DNA of 64,000 nucleotides from Candidatus Heimdallarchaeota archaeon (GTDB lineage: Archaea; Asgardarchaeota; Heimdallarchaeia; Heimdallarchaeales; Kariarchaeaceae): positions 310,001-374,000 of the forward strand of contig JASBSB010000007.1 in the NCBI GenBank assembly GCA_030149205.1, written 5' to 3'. The stretch's first letter is position 1, and every line of letters starts with the position of its first letter. The notes under the pieces are model-generated. The model saw only the letters and a program-made list of their open reading frames with translations. It was not told the origin of the DNA and ran no database searches. This document shows positions 25,368 through 34,281 of this stretch, in pieces. Made by a program: the position numbers and the translations under genes.

Positions 25368-26645
25368 TCACAGAAAATTATCCTTAATTGTTTTCACCCA
25401 TTCTTGTAAGTATTTTTCATCATCTATGTCATTGAGATCAATGGTGTATGCATAAACAGAACCCCCTTCCCTTTGTTTTCTTGCGATACTTTCTCCAACT
25501 GTGAGTCTCTTCTCTTCATTTTCCAAATTAATGCTTGACGGATAAATCAAAATACAGTTTCGATACTCTAAAGGTGAACCCTTATCTATCATTAAAGTCC
25601 TGATATAATTTCCTGCTTGATTGAAATCTGCCATGTTGATATCATGTTTATACTTGGCATCAAGGATGAGTCTTAATTGCTTATGCTGATCATAAATCAG
25701 GATGTCTGGTTGTGGCCTAAATTTACTCCCTAGAGTTTTGCTCTCTGGAGTTAGTTTAGATGTTTTCTTTTTATTATCCACAGATTTTTCAACACTGTAC
25801 CCCTCAGTTAATGTGTTTTGGATTACTGTTCTTACAAATTTTTCAAAGATATCCCAAGCATTAAAGAAGAATGATTGAAACATTTTTGTTCCTTTGAGAA
25901 GAGACACTTCATTTTGATCTAAAATCAGTTTACAAACAGAGTGTATTTTCTTGTAATGGTATGTTGATCTATCGTAAGTGACTTTCTCAATGTAATCACT
26001 GTCCAAATATGGCAGAAGAGTAACTTCATTGAGCAGGTATAGAATTTCATAAATGTTGGTCTCAGGTATGATTGATACCACAGGAAGTAAAAAAGTTAAT
26101 GTATATTTTATTATTTGATTATGGATATTATCAAATGTAAATCTTCTTTGGTTGCTCCAAAATCCTATCCCTCCATTAATTTGATGATTTATGGTTCGAG
26201 CCAGCAGTAGTTTCCCATCAGGAACCATAAGGTGAGAGGTTTCAGTAATGTACTTCTTTTTCCTTGAAAAAAGTAATACTTCCAAAATACTCTGTAAAAA
26301 GCTCTTTAAGAAAACTTCAAAAAAGGAATTATCATATGAAATTCCTTCAAAGCTATCATCTAAGATTGTAATTACATCTGGTTCAATAAATTTGAGCATG
26401 TAGATAAATTTGGTATTGCTAAATCCAGGCTCGATGATTATGTTATTCTCACCTATTTTAACTAATCCAATCCAATATTTTGTTTTCATTGTAATGAAAT
26501 GGTCATCTTTTACTAGTCTGGTGCTTAAACTTTCGAATAGCTTAGAATACTCTTCTAATTTAAGTAGCTCGTTGATTTCCTCAGTATAAGGGATTTCCAG
26601 AGTTTCGTATTCTTTAACTCTTATCACTTTAGACAAGAACATCAC
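25368..26645 (-). CDS. mcrC: McrC-like nuclease subunit
   Basis: A 425-residue protein matching McrC, the nuclease partner of the McrB GTPase in type IV restriction. The N-terminal domain has the typical WIGLVKIGENNIIIEPGF segment. The C-terminal domain carries the PD-(D/E)XK core as RPQPDILIYD followed by LRLILDAKYK near residues 330-350. Its start overlaps the McrB stop by four bases, so the two are translationally coupled. In characterised systems McrB motors and McrC cut DNA containing modified cytosines. Confidence 0.88.
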   Translation of the reverse strand: MMFLSKVIRVKEYETLEIPYTEEINELLKLEEYSKLFESLSTRLVKDDHFITMKTKYWIGLVKIGENNIIIEPGFSNTKFIYMLKFIEPDVITILDDSFEGISYDNSFFEVFLKSFLQSILEVLLFSRKKKYITETSHLMVPDGKLLLARTINHQINGGIGFWSNQRRFTFDNIHNQIIKYTLTFLLPVVSIIPETNIYEILYLLNEVTLLPYLDSDYIEKVTYDRSTYHYKKIHSVCKLILDQNEVSLLKGTKMFQSFFFNAWDIFEKFVRTVIQNTLTEGYSVEKSVDNKKKTSKLTPESKTLGSKFRPQPDILIYDQHKQLRLILDAKYKHDINMADFNQAGNYIRTLMIDKGSPLEYRNCILIYPSSINLENEEKRLTVGESIARKQREGGSVYAYTIDLNDIDDEKYLQEWVKTIKDNFL

Positions 26646-29059
26646 CGGTTTCCCAAATAATTTGTGTATAGCTTTTCAAAGGATTCCATGCGCGTGGTGT
26701 TATAATTGAATAAACTCTCTAATAAAGGATAAATCGCATGCTTCCAAGATAAAATCATTTTTTCATTATTATTATTCATAAAATATGAATGACCAATCTT
26801 CAGATCCTTATCCATCTTTACTGACATTATTTGTTCATTTACCTTAGTAAACAATTTTAAAATATTAATAATTAGAGTCTTGTCATCCAAATTATTCTCT
26901 AACCAGCCACTTAGTTTTGATTCTGAAGGATACATTGGGTAAAAATAAAATCTACGCTTGAGAGCTTGATCCATGAGTTTTATAGAATGATCAGAGGAGT
27001 TCATTGTGCCAATAATAAACAAATTTGAAGGGATTTTCAACTTCTTCTCAGAATAAACAGTATTGAACAATTTATCCCGATATTCTAAGCCGAAAATTAA
27101 CTCACCAAAAATTGTTGATAGGTCACCTCGATTAATTTCATCTATGATAAGTAGAAATTTCTCATTTTCAAATTGTAAGGCTCTCTCACAAATCTCTCTA
27201 AATATCTTGTTTTGAACGCTATAAACTAGTTTGCCGTTTTCATTGGTATTAACGCTGATGCCCTCAATAAAATCTTCATAACCATAAGAGGGATGAAATT
27301 GTATCAGTTCCCAGTTTGTATTGTATTTAGAGAACCTTTTCGCAAACTCCTGAGCTAAATACGTTTTTCCTGTACCTGGGGGCCCTGTTAGAATTATTTG
27401 ATTTTTTTCTTCTAAAATTAGTTTTATTTCATTAAATTCATCATCAGAGATATCGGGGCTTATTTCTCGCATCTTTTCAGATAAGGGTGTTAGATATCGA
27501 CCCTCTTTGTTTTGACCCTCTTTTATTGATTCCTCTGCAAGCAATTTTCCTATTAATGTATCGACTTCCTCAAAACTTTCCCTTAAGTATTCAACAAATG
27601 TAATGGGTAAAAGATGTAAAAATCCTTGTACCCCCCGTCCATTTTTGTCAAAAACAGGTGAATAAATTCTTTGATTTTCATCAATCTCCAACCTCTTTAC
27701 TGGATTTTTGAGAAGAAGGTGATTCACTTTTAGGTAATTGCCAGATTCTTCAGTAGAATGAACAAACAGCCCAAGATCACTTGCCTCATCAGGTCTTAAT
27801 TCTCCATAGTTATCAATCACATGGCTAATGGCATAAATAGATTGATCTCTATAACTTATCAAAAAATCCCCAGGATTGATTGAGGTAATTATTTTGTGAA
27901 AAGGATAATTAGAAAGGGGTGCAAATATGCTGCCTTTATCCAATTCTTCTTGAGATGCTTTCCCACAAAAATGCCAATATAATTTAGGAACTCTAATTTT
28001 ACCAGCATTAACCTCTAATAAGAAGCGATGCAATTCAATGAAGCTCAGAGATCCAAAATACTCAGATAAGTTTTCTAAGATCGTTACTCTTAGATGATCT
28101 TCCCCACTAGATAGCTCCATAATATCTAAAGCACCTTTAACTTTATCATTAACTATTGGTATTGAACCCATTGATTGAATGAATACTAATTCTCTGGCAA
28201 AAGCTAGATCCAAATGCTCAATCTTTGTTAATTGTTTGATTTTATCTTGATAAGATAATTGATTGTCCTTTAAAATTTTAAAAATTTGTTCTAAAATGCT
28301 TTTTCTTGTTTGTCCGTCGGTTTGAGCAGCCAAATCTTTTGTTCTAGTTTCAAAAATTAAAGATCCACTTATATCAACTTTATCTTCATTAATGGCATTA
28401 AGTACCTGTTTTTCAAAATTGTAGGATGGATTTTCTACAAGCTGTTTCTCAATTGTTTCTATTGATTGATCTCCCACCGTCCCTTTTCCACTGTTATACC
28501 AAAAGTTTGATAAAAAACTATCCACATCAATATTCTCATTTTTCAGCATCTCGCTTTGTCTTTTTACTAAGTATTGATCTAATAAAACCCATCCGTGTGC
28601 AGTTCTATTTTTCGTGTATTCTTTATACTTCTTCTTCCATTGCTCAAGATAAGCATCATTATACAGCGGTTTGGAGTATGGAATATTAATCGTATAGTTT
28701 TCAAGTTCTACTACCTGATTTTCAGAAACACTAAAACATGTGCCATATGGCCCTTTGATTATCGTTAACTCCTTAAGGATTGAATTTTCTATTAACCTCT
28801 CTTTTAATATTGGTTGTTGGAAGATTCTTTCATATCTGACAAAAATTGCATACTCATCCCCCATTTTCGCAGGGTTAGAAATGATCGATCCCTTTCCATA
28901 TATCCCTGCTTTATCACCTGACTGCCAGAAATATACTGTGTCATCAACATTTGTATTCTTTATATTTTTTTCAGCACTCCATTCCTCATGGGTTAATGCT
29001 CTCATCATAGTGTTTAATGGATATCGTTCTGGATTTGCTTGAAGAATCCAAGTTTGCAT
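26642..29059 (-). CDS. mcrB: McrB-like AAA+ GTPase with N-terminal EVE domain
   Basis: About 805 residues. Residues 1-120 look like an EVE (PUA-like) domain, starting MQTWILQANPERYP with DDTVYFWQSG and AGIYGKGSI, a fold that binds modified bases. A second PUA/ASCH-like region may lie near 345-450 (INPGDFLISYRDQSIYAISH). The AAA+ core has Walker A LTGPPGTGKTYLAQ near 560, Walker B LLIIDEINRGD, and the McrB consensus-like GTMNSSDHSIKLMDQ with ALKRRFYF. I use ATG 29059 because the EVE domain begins there; TTG 29068 is three codons upstream. Its partner McrC follows directly. Confidence 0.86.
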   Translation of the reverse strand: MQTWILQANPERYPLNTMMRALTHEEWSAEKNIKNTNVDDTVYFWQSGDKAGIYGKGSIISNPAKMGDEYAIFVRYERIFQQPILKERLIENSILKELTIIKGPYGTCFSVSENQVVELENYTINIPYSKPLYNDAYLEQWKKKYKEYTKNRTAHGWVLLDQYLVKRQSEMLKNENIDVDSFLSNFWYNSGKGTVGDQSIETIEKQLVENPSYNFEKQVLNAINEDKVDISGSLIFETRTKDLAAQTDGQTRKSILEQIFKILKDNQLSYQDKIKQLTKIEHLDLAFARELVFIQSMGSIPIVNDKVKGALDIMELSSGEDHLRVTILENLSEYFGSLSFIELHRFLLEVNAGKIRVPKLYWHFCGKASQEELDKGSIFAPLSNYPFHKIITSINPGDFLISYRDQSIYAISHVIDNYGELRPDEASDLGLFVHSTEESGNYLKVNHLLLKNPVKRLEIDENQRIYSPVFDKNGRGVQGFLHLLPITFVEYLRESFEEVDTLIGKLLAEESIKEGQNKEGRYLTPLSEKMREISPDISDDEFNEIKLILEEKNQIILTGPPGTGKTYLAQEFAKRFSKYNTNWELIQFHPSYGYEDFIEGISVNTNENGKLVYSVQNKIFREICERALQFENEKFLLIIDEINRGDLSTIFGELIFGLEYRDKLFNTVYSEKKLKIPSNLFIIGTMNSSDHSIKLMDQALKRRFYFYPMYPSESKLSGWLENNLDDKTLIINILKLFTKVNEQIMSVKMDKDLKIGHSYFMNNNNEKMILSWKHAIYPLLESLFNYNTTRMESFEKLYTNYLGNR

Positions 29060-29334
29060 AAATTTCAATAGATTACTTATTTAAGACTCTTTTTAGGGTC
29101 TCCTAAATAATTTACAAGACTCTAAAAGATCTGGTCAAAATCAATTAAGATGAATTGAGTAGTGATTCTATTTGGATCTCTCCATCTCTAAAGGAGGTAA
29201 ATCGTGTGAATGATGAGATTTGTAAATCCAAACAAACACTTAGCTTGATATAACCAGATACTTAATTTGAGCAAAATTTAAAATACTTTCAATATGGGGA
29301 TCTTTTATTTTTTTAGCTGGTGTAAAGGTCATTA
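29060..29334. other. Intergenic region upstream of mcrB
   Basis: A CTTAAATAAG box at 29076-29085 and CCTAAAAAG at 29091-29099 (minus strand) are candidate promoters for mcrBC; neither has an ideal distance to ATG 29059. The rest shows no coding frame. Confidence 0.35.
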
Positions 29335-29512
29335 TCTCACACACATTTTTTTAATCGGAGTGTCTGGATGAATGTTATGAAAAAGAGTTGGGAGAGGAGT
29401 TACCCATTATCCAACTATCCATGAAAGAGGTTACTGAGATATTTGAAACCATTTTAAAGAGGCATGGTGAAACTACGAATTTGTGGTTTTCGCTCATTGA
29501 GCATGATCTGGG
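29335..29512 (+). pseudogene. 5'-end remnant of APH-type kinase gene, with its promoter region
   Basis: ATG 29377 begins a degraded copy of the first 50 or so codons of the kinase gene at 32008. It reads MKKSWERSYPLSN, loses the frame by a single-base deletion, then continues in the neighbouring frame as MKEVTEIFETILKRHGETTN and stops at about 29529. The similarity also covers about 40 bases upstream of the ATG, including CACACA...TTTTTTAATC against CACACACTTTTAAATC. Nothing of the kinase beyond about codon 48 is present. The NosD-like gene lies between remnant and intact gene. Confidence 0.82.
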
Positions 29513-29537
29513 TTATTTTTTGATCCTATAACGGCCC

Positions 29538-31301
29538 CTATGTTTTTCTTCTCTTAAGTATCACCAGAGCAAGAAAACTTGGGAGAAAAAGCAGAAGTGC
29601 AAATCCTGGCGTCGGCAGGGTGGGGGAGAACACAGGTGAGTTAGGCTGTGGTGAGGATGTCGAGGAAGATGTTATGGGAGTTGGAGTAGGTGTGGGAGTT
29701 GGAGTAGGTGTGGGAGTTGGAGTGGGTGTGGGAGTTGGAGTAGGTGGAGGGTTAGGGTTGTACTGAACTGTTACCCACACTAGATAGCTGACTGTGTCAC
29801 CATAAAGATCTGTGAAAACAACGGTCATATTGTAGGTACCCAATGCTAACCCATCAAAGCTGACAATCGTGCTGACACCAGATTTCCAGGTGCCACTCTT
29901 AAAAATGGTCGAGTTCTTGTAAACTGTGAAAGAGGCAGGTTTGTCATCAAGAATTGTCCAATTGAGTGCATGCCCTGTGGTCTTTTCTTTGAAGGTTAAA
30001 TAACGAGTGGTGTTAGATTGCAGAAGGTTAAAACTGGAGATTACTCTCTTACCTGAGAATATAAAAAAGGGGGAAGGTACATTGAGCAGAATATTTCGTT
30101 GCATTAGAATATTATCTGCCATATCAAGACGAATGCTTCCATTACAGTCTCTGATTACATTTCCACTAATTGTCGAATGATTACTGGAGGAAAGAGAAAT
30201 ACCATAATAGCTGTTGTTCACTGTGTTCCTACTCACTGACGAAAAATTACTGAAGTCAAGACGGATTCCATAACTGTTGCTATGGCTCACTACTCCGTTC
30301 CCACTCACAACGGAATTGGTGCTGGAGAGAACAGAAATGCCAGACAATGCAGTGTTGTTCACTCTGTTCCCCATCACGGTGGAAGAGTTGCTTGAATCAA
30401 GATAGATACCATAAAAATTGGTGTTTTTCACTGTATTCCCACTCACTGTCGAAAAATTACTGTAGTAAACAGAGATACCTCCAGTTTTGTCCAATGTGTT
30501 TCCACTCACTGTTGATTTGTTGTTTGAGAAAAGAGCGATGCCATTCCACGTGTTGTTATTCAAAGTGTTTCCACTCGCAACAGCATTGTTACTGGAGGAA
30601 AGAAGAATGCAATAAGCATTGCAGTTGTTCAGTGTGTTCCCACTCACCGTCGAAAAATTACTGGAGGAAACAGAGATACCACCACTTTTGTTCACGGTGT
30701 TCCCACTCACTGTCGAAAAATTACTGGAGGAAACAGAGATACCAGGATACGTGGACGTACTGTTGCTCACTGTGTTCCCACTCACAACAGAATTGGTGCT
30801 GGAGGAAACAGAGATGCCAGAATTGCGGCTATTGCTCACTGTGTTCCCACTCACAATAGAGTTAGAGCTGGAGGCAAGAATAATGCCATAACTGCTGTTG
30901 ATAAGGGTGTTCCCACTCACTGTCGAATTTCCACTGGAGGAAAGATAGATCCCATATATAGAATTAGTGATTGTGTTGTTATAGAGGGTATAATACACCA
31001 TTGTGTTAAAAATTGATAGCCCATAGGATGTACCACCCCCATCAATCAACAAGTCCTTTATGATATAGGGGTTTGATTTTGATCCATTTCCAGTCCATCC
31101 ATTTGTAGTTGCCTTGTTAGCAAAGTCACCATCTGAGTAGATTGAGATTGGGGGACTGGCCTTCAGTGGGCTAATAGCTCGAGGGGTTTTTTTAACAGGG
31201 TTAATTAAGTCAGAAAAGTTTTCCCCTTGTATGACACCGAGCTGCGACATCCCTCCTAAAATTAGCAGAAGGATCAGTAGCTTTACCTTGAAATTTTTCA
31301 C
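29538..31301 (-). CDS. NosD-like right-handed beta-helix surface protein with PGF-type tail
   Basis: A 587-residue exported protein. It has a signal peptide (LLILLLILGGMSQLGVIQG), an opening motif ISIYSDGDFANKATTNGW.GNGS common to its two paralogs, then about thirteen parallel beta-helix repeats of roughly 24 residues (SGNTV..S...GI.LSSSSNS.V). An Ig-like domain follows (about 410-500, ending [15 protein letters not shown]), then a Pro-Thr stalk of about 30 residues and LPTPGFALLLFLPSFLALVI with KRRKT. That C-terminus resembles the PGF-CTERM signal cleaved by archaeosortases. The start is GTG with a TATA box about 26 bases upstream. It is probably a cell-surface carbohydrate-binding or adhesion protein. 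Paralogs: 57412-58851 and 62837 onward. Confidence 0.83.
   Translation of the reverse strand: MKNFKVKLLILLLILGGMSQLGVIQGENFSDLINPVKKTPRAISPLKASPPISIYSDGDFANKATTNGWTGNGSKSNPYIIKDLLIDGGGTSYGLSIFNTMVYYTLYNNTITNSIYGIYLSSSGNSTVSGNTLINSSYGIILASSSNSIVSGNTVSNSRNSGISVSSSTNSVVSGNTVSNSTSTYPGISVSSSNFSTVSGNTVNKSGGISVSSSNFSTVSGNTLNNCNAYCILLSSSNNAVASGNTLNNNTWNGIALFSNNKSTVSGNTLDKTGGISVYYSNFSTVSGNTVKNTNFYGIYLDSSNSSTVMGNRVNNTALSGISVLSSTNSVVSGNGVVSHSNSYGIRLDFSNFSSVSRNTVNNSYYGISLSSSNHSTISGNVIRDCNGSIRLDMADNILMQRNILLNVPSPFFIFSGKRVISSFNLLQSNTTRYLTFKEKTTGHALNWTILDDKPASFTVYKNSTIFKSGTWKSGVSTIVSFDGLALGTYNMTVVFTDLYGDTVSYLVWVTVQYNPNPPPTPTPTPTPTPTPTPTPTPTPTPITSSSTSSPQPNSPVFSPTLPTPGFALLLFLPSFLALVILKRRKT
29663..29757 (-). 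repeat. Tandem repeat coding the Pro-Thr stalk
   Basis: Near-identical 18-base units (GGAGTTGGAGTAGGTGTG and close variants on the plus strand) encode alternating PTPTPT residues. The tract is in frame and is likely to vary in length between strains. Confidence 0.8.
30150..30960 (-). repeat. Degenerate approx. 72-base repeats coding the beta-helix
   Basis: About a dozen imperfect units with the recurring plus-strand words GTGTTCCCACTCAC and TTACTGGAGGAAA. They correspond to one beta-helix coil each (about 24 residues). They are protein-coding repeats and not a CRISPR array: spacing is uniform and the frame is open throughout. Confidence 0.8.
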
Positions 31302-31321
31302 TGGAGTTGTATGTGAAAAAT

Positions 31322-31331
31322 ATTATATAAT
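31322..31331 (-). promoter_or_regulatory. TATA box of NosD-like gene (leaderless)
   Basis: ATTATATAAT lies about 26 bases before GTG 31301, supporting GTG as the first codon of a leaderless message. Confidence 0.6.
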
Positions 31332-31450
31332 CTTTTTCTAGTACAGAGTGGAGATTTGAGTGAAGAAAGCCTCTACGTTTAAACTCAAATAATGTATATT
31401 TGTGGATGATATGCCTTAGAGGTTGTTTTTAAATTATATTTAATTGGTGA

Positions 31451-31912
31451 CCTAAAATAAAGAAATTCCTCGCACTGGTTCTGTTATTTGTTTATTATGC
31501 GTTATTTACCCAGTTGGCACCCCAATCTTGGCACTCTTCACAGTTAGGCACAGGAAATTTTGACAGGTTATTTTTTCCATTGATTTTGTTTAATTTTTTA
31601 TCTGTGGTGGCTACATTCTTATTCTCCATTTATTTTCTCTTCTCACTGGACAAAAGGCTTGGAATCCCAGGGTTTGGGAGATATGTTCTAATCTCACCAA
31701 TTTTCATTGGACCTATAATACTGATTTTGTTGGTAGCCACCGTCATTTCAATGATTCTTTTTGTTCCATTAGGAATCTTCCTTCTTGGTCTTACAGCTGT
31801 GCTATTTTTTGCTGTGGTTATCACTCTCCCAGCCTTGTATCAAAAAATCCTAGCCACTCTTCAACCCCATCTCTTCGCATCTCAACAATCCATAACTGAC
31901 ATTTCGAGTTAG
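31451..31912 (+). pseudogene. 5'-truncated copy of the membrane protein family of 33269
   Basis: The frame is open from a stop at 31448 and reads LLFVYYALFTQLAPQSWHS, matching LLLVYYALITPSLNWHS inside the 33269-33994 protein. It continues with matching segments (RYVLISPIFIGP against SYILISPVFIGS, and VVITLPALYQK against VVATLPGFFDK) to the C-terminus. The first hundred or so residues of the family and any ATG are missing. The only in-frame candidate is TTG 31514, which would start inside the conserved region. It could still make a short membrane protein, but it looks like a remnant. Confidence 0.65.
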
Positions 31913-31977
31913 TCACGGCTTTAAAATTGTGGGTGATTCCTGTGGTTCCTGTGGGTCCTGTGTAAAACCTTACACAC

Positions 31978-31987
31978 ACTTTTAAAT
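31978..31987 (+). promoter_or_regulatory. TATA box of APH-type kinase gene (leaderless)
   Basis: ACTTTTAAAT is centred about 25 bases before ATG 32008. A diverged copy of this promoter stretch precedes the remnant at 29377. Confidence 0.55.
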
Positions 31988-32007
31988 CAGAGATTCAGGT
32001 AAATCTT

Positions 32008-33012
32008 ATGAAAGAGAGTTGGGAGCGGTCTCACCCATTTGTTCAACTATCCATGAAAGAGGTTACTGAGATCTTTGAACCCATTTTAAAGAGATACGGT
32101 ACAACAGCTGATCTGTGGTATACACCGATTGAACATGGGCTGTCCAATTCCAATTATAAGGTCATAATCAATGGCTCTAACAACTATCATTTAAAGATAT
32201 ATCGCCCTTGGAAGGAATATGGGCAGCTTGAAATAAAGGAGACTGAATTTTTGAGGTTTTTCGCAGGACAGATTCCTGTGCCTATTGTTGAGGAGGTCGG
32301 AAATTATCCAGCAAAACAACCGGAAATAGCTTATAGTATTCAATCTTGGATTCCCGGAAAACCACTGTCCAATTTTGAAAAAACTTCTGCAGAGCTGGGA
32401 TTCGCAATTGGGAAAAACCTATCAAAAATACACCAGTACTGCTATGCCAAATCTGGGATTCTTTACACACCGACTGATACAGTGAGTGTAATGAAATTTC
32501 AGCCTAAAGACGTCATATCACATATCAAGCAATTGCTGTCTGTTGGAAAATCTGGTCTTCATCTGGGTAAAGAGTTGTCTGAACAAGTTTGGGAGCTAGC
32601 CAAATCAAACCATGAATCATTTAAGAACCTTGAATTTGACCCTGTGCTCCTTCATGGAGATTTTAACCCTGAGAATTTACTGGTTGTACAATATCCAGAT
32701 GTTCAACTCACTGGGATCATAGATTGGGAATTTAGTTTTGCTGGTCCAAAATTTTTTGACATTGGGAACTTTTTTAGGTTTGGTTTCCAATTTATGACTG
32801 ATGAGTTCACAGAGAAATTTAGAAGGGGCTATGAGGCTCACGGGAAATTGGAGGAAAATTATTTGGAAATTAGCAAATACTATGACTTGCTAACACTGCT
32901 AAGCATCCTGGATAGGGATAAGGTGGATCAGAATCGGTTAGAAGACGTCCGTGGGAGAATACTCAGTCAAATCACCCAGAATAAATTTTTGAGCGGTCAT
33001 GAAGAGCCGTGA
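32008..33012 (+). CDS. APH-family small-molecule kinase
   Basis: A 334-residue phosphotransferase with the aminoglycoside/choline/homoserine kinase fold. The hinge contains QSWIPGKPL, the catalytic (Brenner) loop is VLLHGDFNPENLLV near residues 214-227, and the metal-binding part is GIIDWEFSFAGPKFFDIGNF near 236-255. Substrates in this family include amino-sugars, choline, homoserine and methylthioribose; none can be singled out here. It is the intact right-hand copy of the sequence whose 5' end is duplicated at 29335-29512. Confidence 0.82.
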   Translation: MKESWERSHPFVQLSMKEVTEIFEPILKRYGTTADLWYTPIEHGLSNSNYKVIINGSNNYHLKIYRPWKEYGQLEIKETEFLRFFAGQIPVPIVEEVGNYPAKQPEIAYSIQSWIPGKPLSNFEKTSAELGFAIGKNLSKIHQYCYAKSGILYTPTDTVSVMKFQPKDVISHIKQLLSVGKSGLHLGKELSEQVWELAKSNHESFKNLEFDPVLLHGDFNPENLLVVQYPDVQLTGIIDWEFSFAGPKFFDIGNFFRFGFQFMTDEFTEKFRRGYEAHGKLEENYLEISKYYDLLTLLSILDRDKVDQNRLEDVRGRILSQITQNKFLSGHEEP

Positions 33013-33238
33013 TTACAAAGAATTTGGGACACTTGATTTTTGGAGACTATTAGGGTTATAGTATTGGAAGCTGTTAGTCATGGGAAGCCGTTATGTGTGT
33101 TTTACAGGGTAATAGCACATTTGTTTCAAGCAGGGGGTTAAGATGTGAGGTTGGATTATGGATCTCCCAGTTTGTCTTTAGAGCCTTTAGTTATAGCAGA
33201 TTAATTCATTTGCAAAAATAACTCTTTAATTCGAATGA

Positions 33239-33248
33239 TTTTTAAAAG
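33239..33248 (+). promoter_or_regulatory. TATA box of 33269 gene (leaderless)
   Basis: TTTTTAAAAG is centred about 26 bases before ATG 33269. Confidence 0.5.
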
Positions 33249-33268
33249 TGGTATTCTAGTCCTGCGTA

Positions 33269-33994
33269 ATGAACACCGTTTCATTCATTCGGAAGCTTTC
33301 TTATATCTTTGCAGCAGGAACATTCTTTATTGAGATGATGCTAGTGTTTGCTAACTTGGACTCTTTGTATGATTCTCCGCCGGGTGCAGGGCTATTTGAG
33401 TTAACACTTACCAATAATCTGTTTAACTTCTTTATTGGTGCCTTGTTAGTTTACTATTTTATATATAATTTTACACTGATTGAGCTCTTACCTCTGTTCC
33501 CCTCTGATTCCGAGGAATTCCGGAAATTTTATCATCTCAACATGCTCACTATGGCTCTGTTATTGGTGTATTATGCATTAATTACACCCTCTCTAAACTG
33601 GCACTCTCTACAGTTGAGCTTTACGAATTTTAGCTGGTTGATATTGCCATCGTTTATCTTTGTATTTTTATCTGGAGTGTTCACACTTATATTCTCCATC
33701 AATTTCCTCGTCTCAGAGGAAAAGAAGCTTAGAATTCAGTCGCTTAGAAGCTACATTCTCATCTCACCTGTTTTCATTGGATCAGTGTCATTGCTTTTGC
33801 TGGGTGTCTCTATCATCTTCATAATTTTGTTTGGAAACCTTGGGGTCTTCCTGCTTGTTATCAAGGCAGTATTGTTTGTCGCTGTGGTTGCCACCCTCCC
33901 AGGTTTCTTTGACAAGGTTCAGAACACACTCAGTATCCGCTCCTCCTCCTCTTATCACCCAGACACTGACTATTTTTCCAACCCTGAACTTTAA
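33269..33994 (+). CDS. Multi-pass membrane protein, intact member of local family
   Basis: The 241-residue protein has about six hydrophobic segments and a short polar tail. Its second half matches the truncated 31451-31912 frame. The last segments (AVLFVAVVATLP, then F.DKVQNTL) are also echoed at the ends of 34282-35067 and 36790-37149, so several members of one family lie within 6 kb. No motif suggests a transported substrate or an enzyme activity. A leaderless start is supported by the TATA box. Confidence 0.75.
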   Translation: MNTVSFIRKLSYIFAAGTFFIEMMLVFANLDSLYDSPPGAGLFELTLTNNLFNFFIGALLVYYFIYNFTLIELLPLFPSDSEEFRKFYHLNMLTMALLLVYYALITPSLNWHSLQLSFTNFSWLILPSFIFVFLSGVFTLIFSINFLVSEEKKLRIQSLRSYILISPVFIGSVSLLLLGVSIIFIILFGNLGVFLLVIKAVLFVAVVATLPGFFDKVQNTLSIRSSSSYHPDTDYFSNPEL

Positions 33995-34281
33995 TGTTAA
34001 GGTTTCACAGCACTCACAACAGGGTAACCCAACCAGTTGTGTAAAGTGATAAACCATTCAATAAACAATTTAATAATCCATTGCCACAGGTTCATCAGCA
34101 TCTCATCCAAGTAACTCCGGATGATAGAGCCATAAGTTGATAAGATTACTGCCACCGAGCAACTGTATTGCTTCACAATCGATTGTAATACCCTCGGATT
34201 TTGCAAAATTGCTTGTGAATTCCTGGGGTTGTCAGCTTGTCAGTGCAATTATTTTTATTTTCGATAATCTGTTTATTTCAT
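33995..34281. other. Intergenic region with a possible gene-end remnant on the minus strand
   Basis: On the minus strand a frame from TTG 34206 to a stop at 33997 reads STYGSIIRSYLDEMLMN, then LWQWIIKLFIEWFITLHNW, ending PVVSAVKP. The amphipathic composition looks more like coding sequence than chance, yet there is no good start, and the frame ends three bases from the stop of the 33269 gene. It may be the 3' end of a lost gene. TTTTTATTT (34252-34260, plus strand) serves the next gene. Confidence 0.35.
34252..34260 (+). promoter_or_regulatory. TATA box of 34282 gene (leaderless)
   Basis: TTTTTATTT is centred about 26 bases before ATG 34282. It lies inside the coding region that would result from TTG 34237, so it argues against that earlier start. 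Confidence 0.55.

Noticed and set aside
30347..30891. Cysteine-rich or hydrophobic plus-strand frames opposite the NosD-like gene
   Set aside because: They mirror the coding repeats of the minus-strand gene; no start signal or family similarity.
30150..30990. CRISPR-like regular repeats
   Set aside because: The repeats are degenerate, about 72 bases, in an open frame, and encode beta-helix coils; spacers and repeats are not distinguishable.
34237..34281. N-terminal extension of the 34282 gene from TTG 34237
   Set aside because: The TATA box lies inside this extension, so the transcript would start at ATG 34282.
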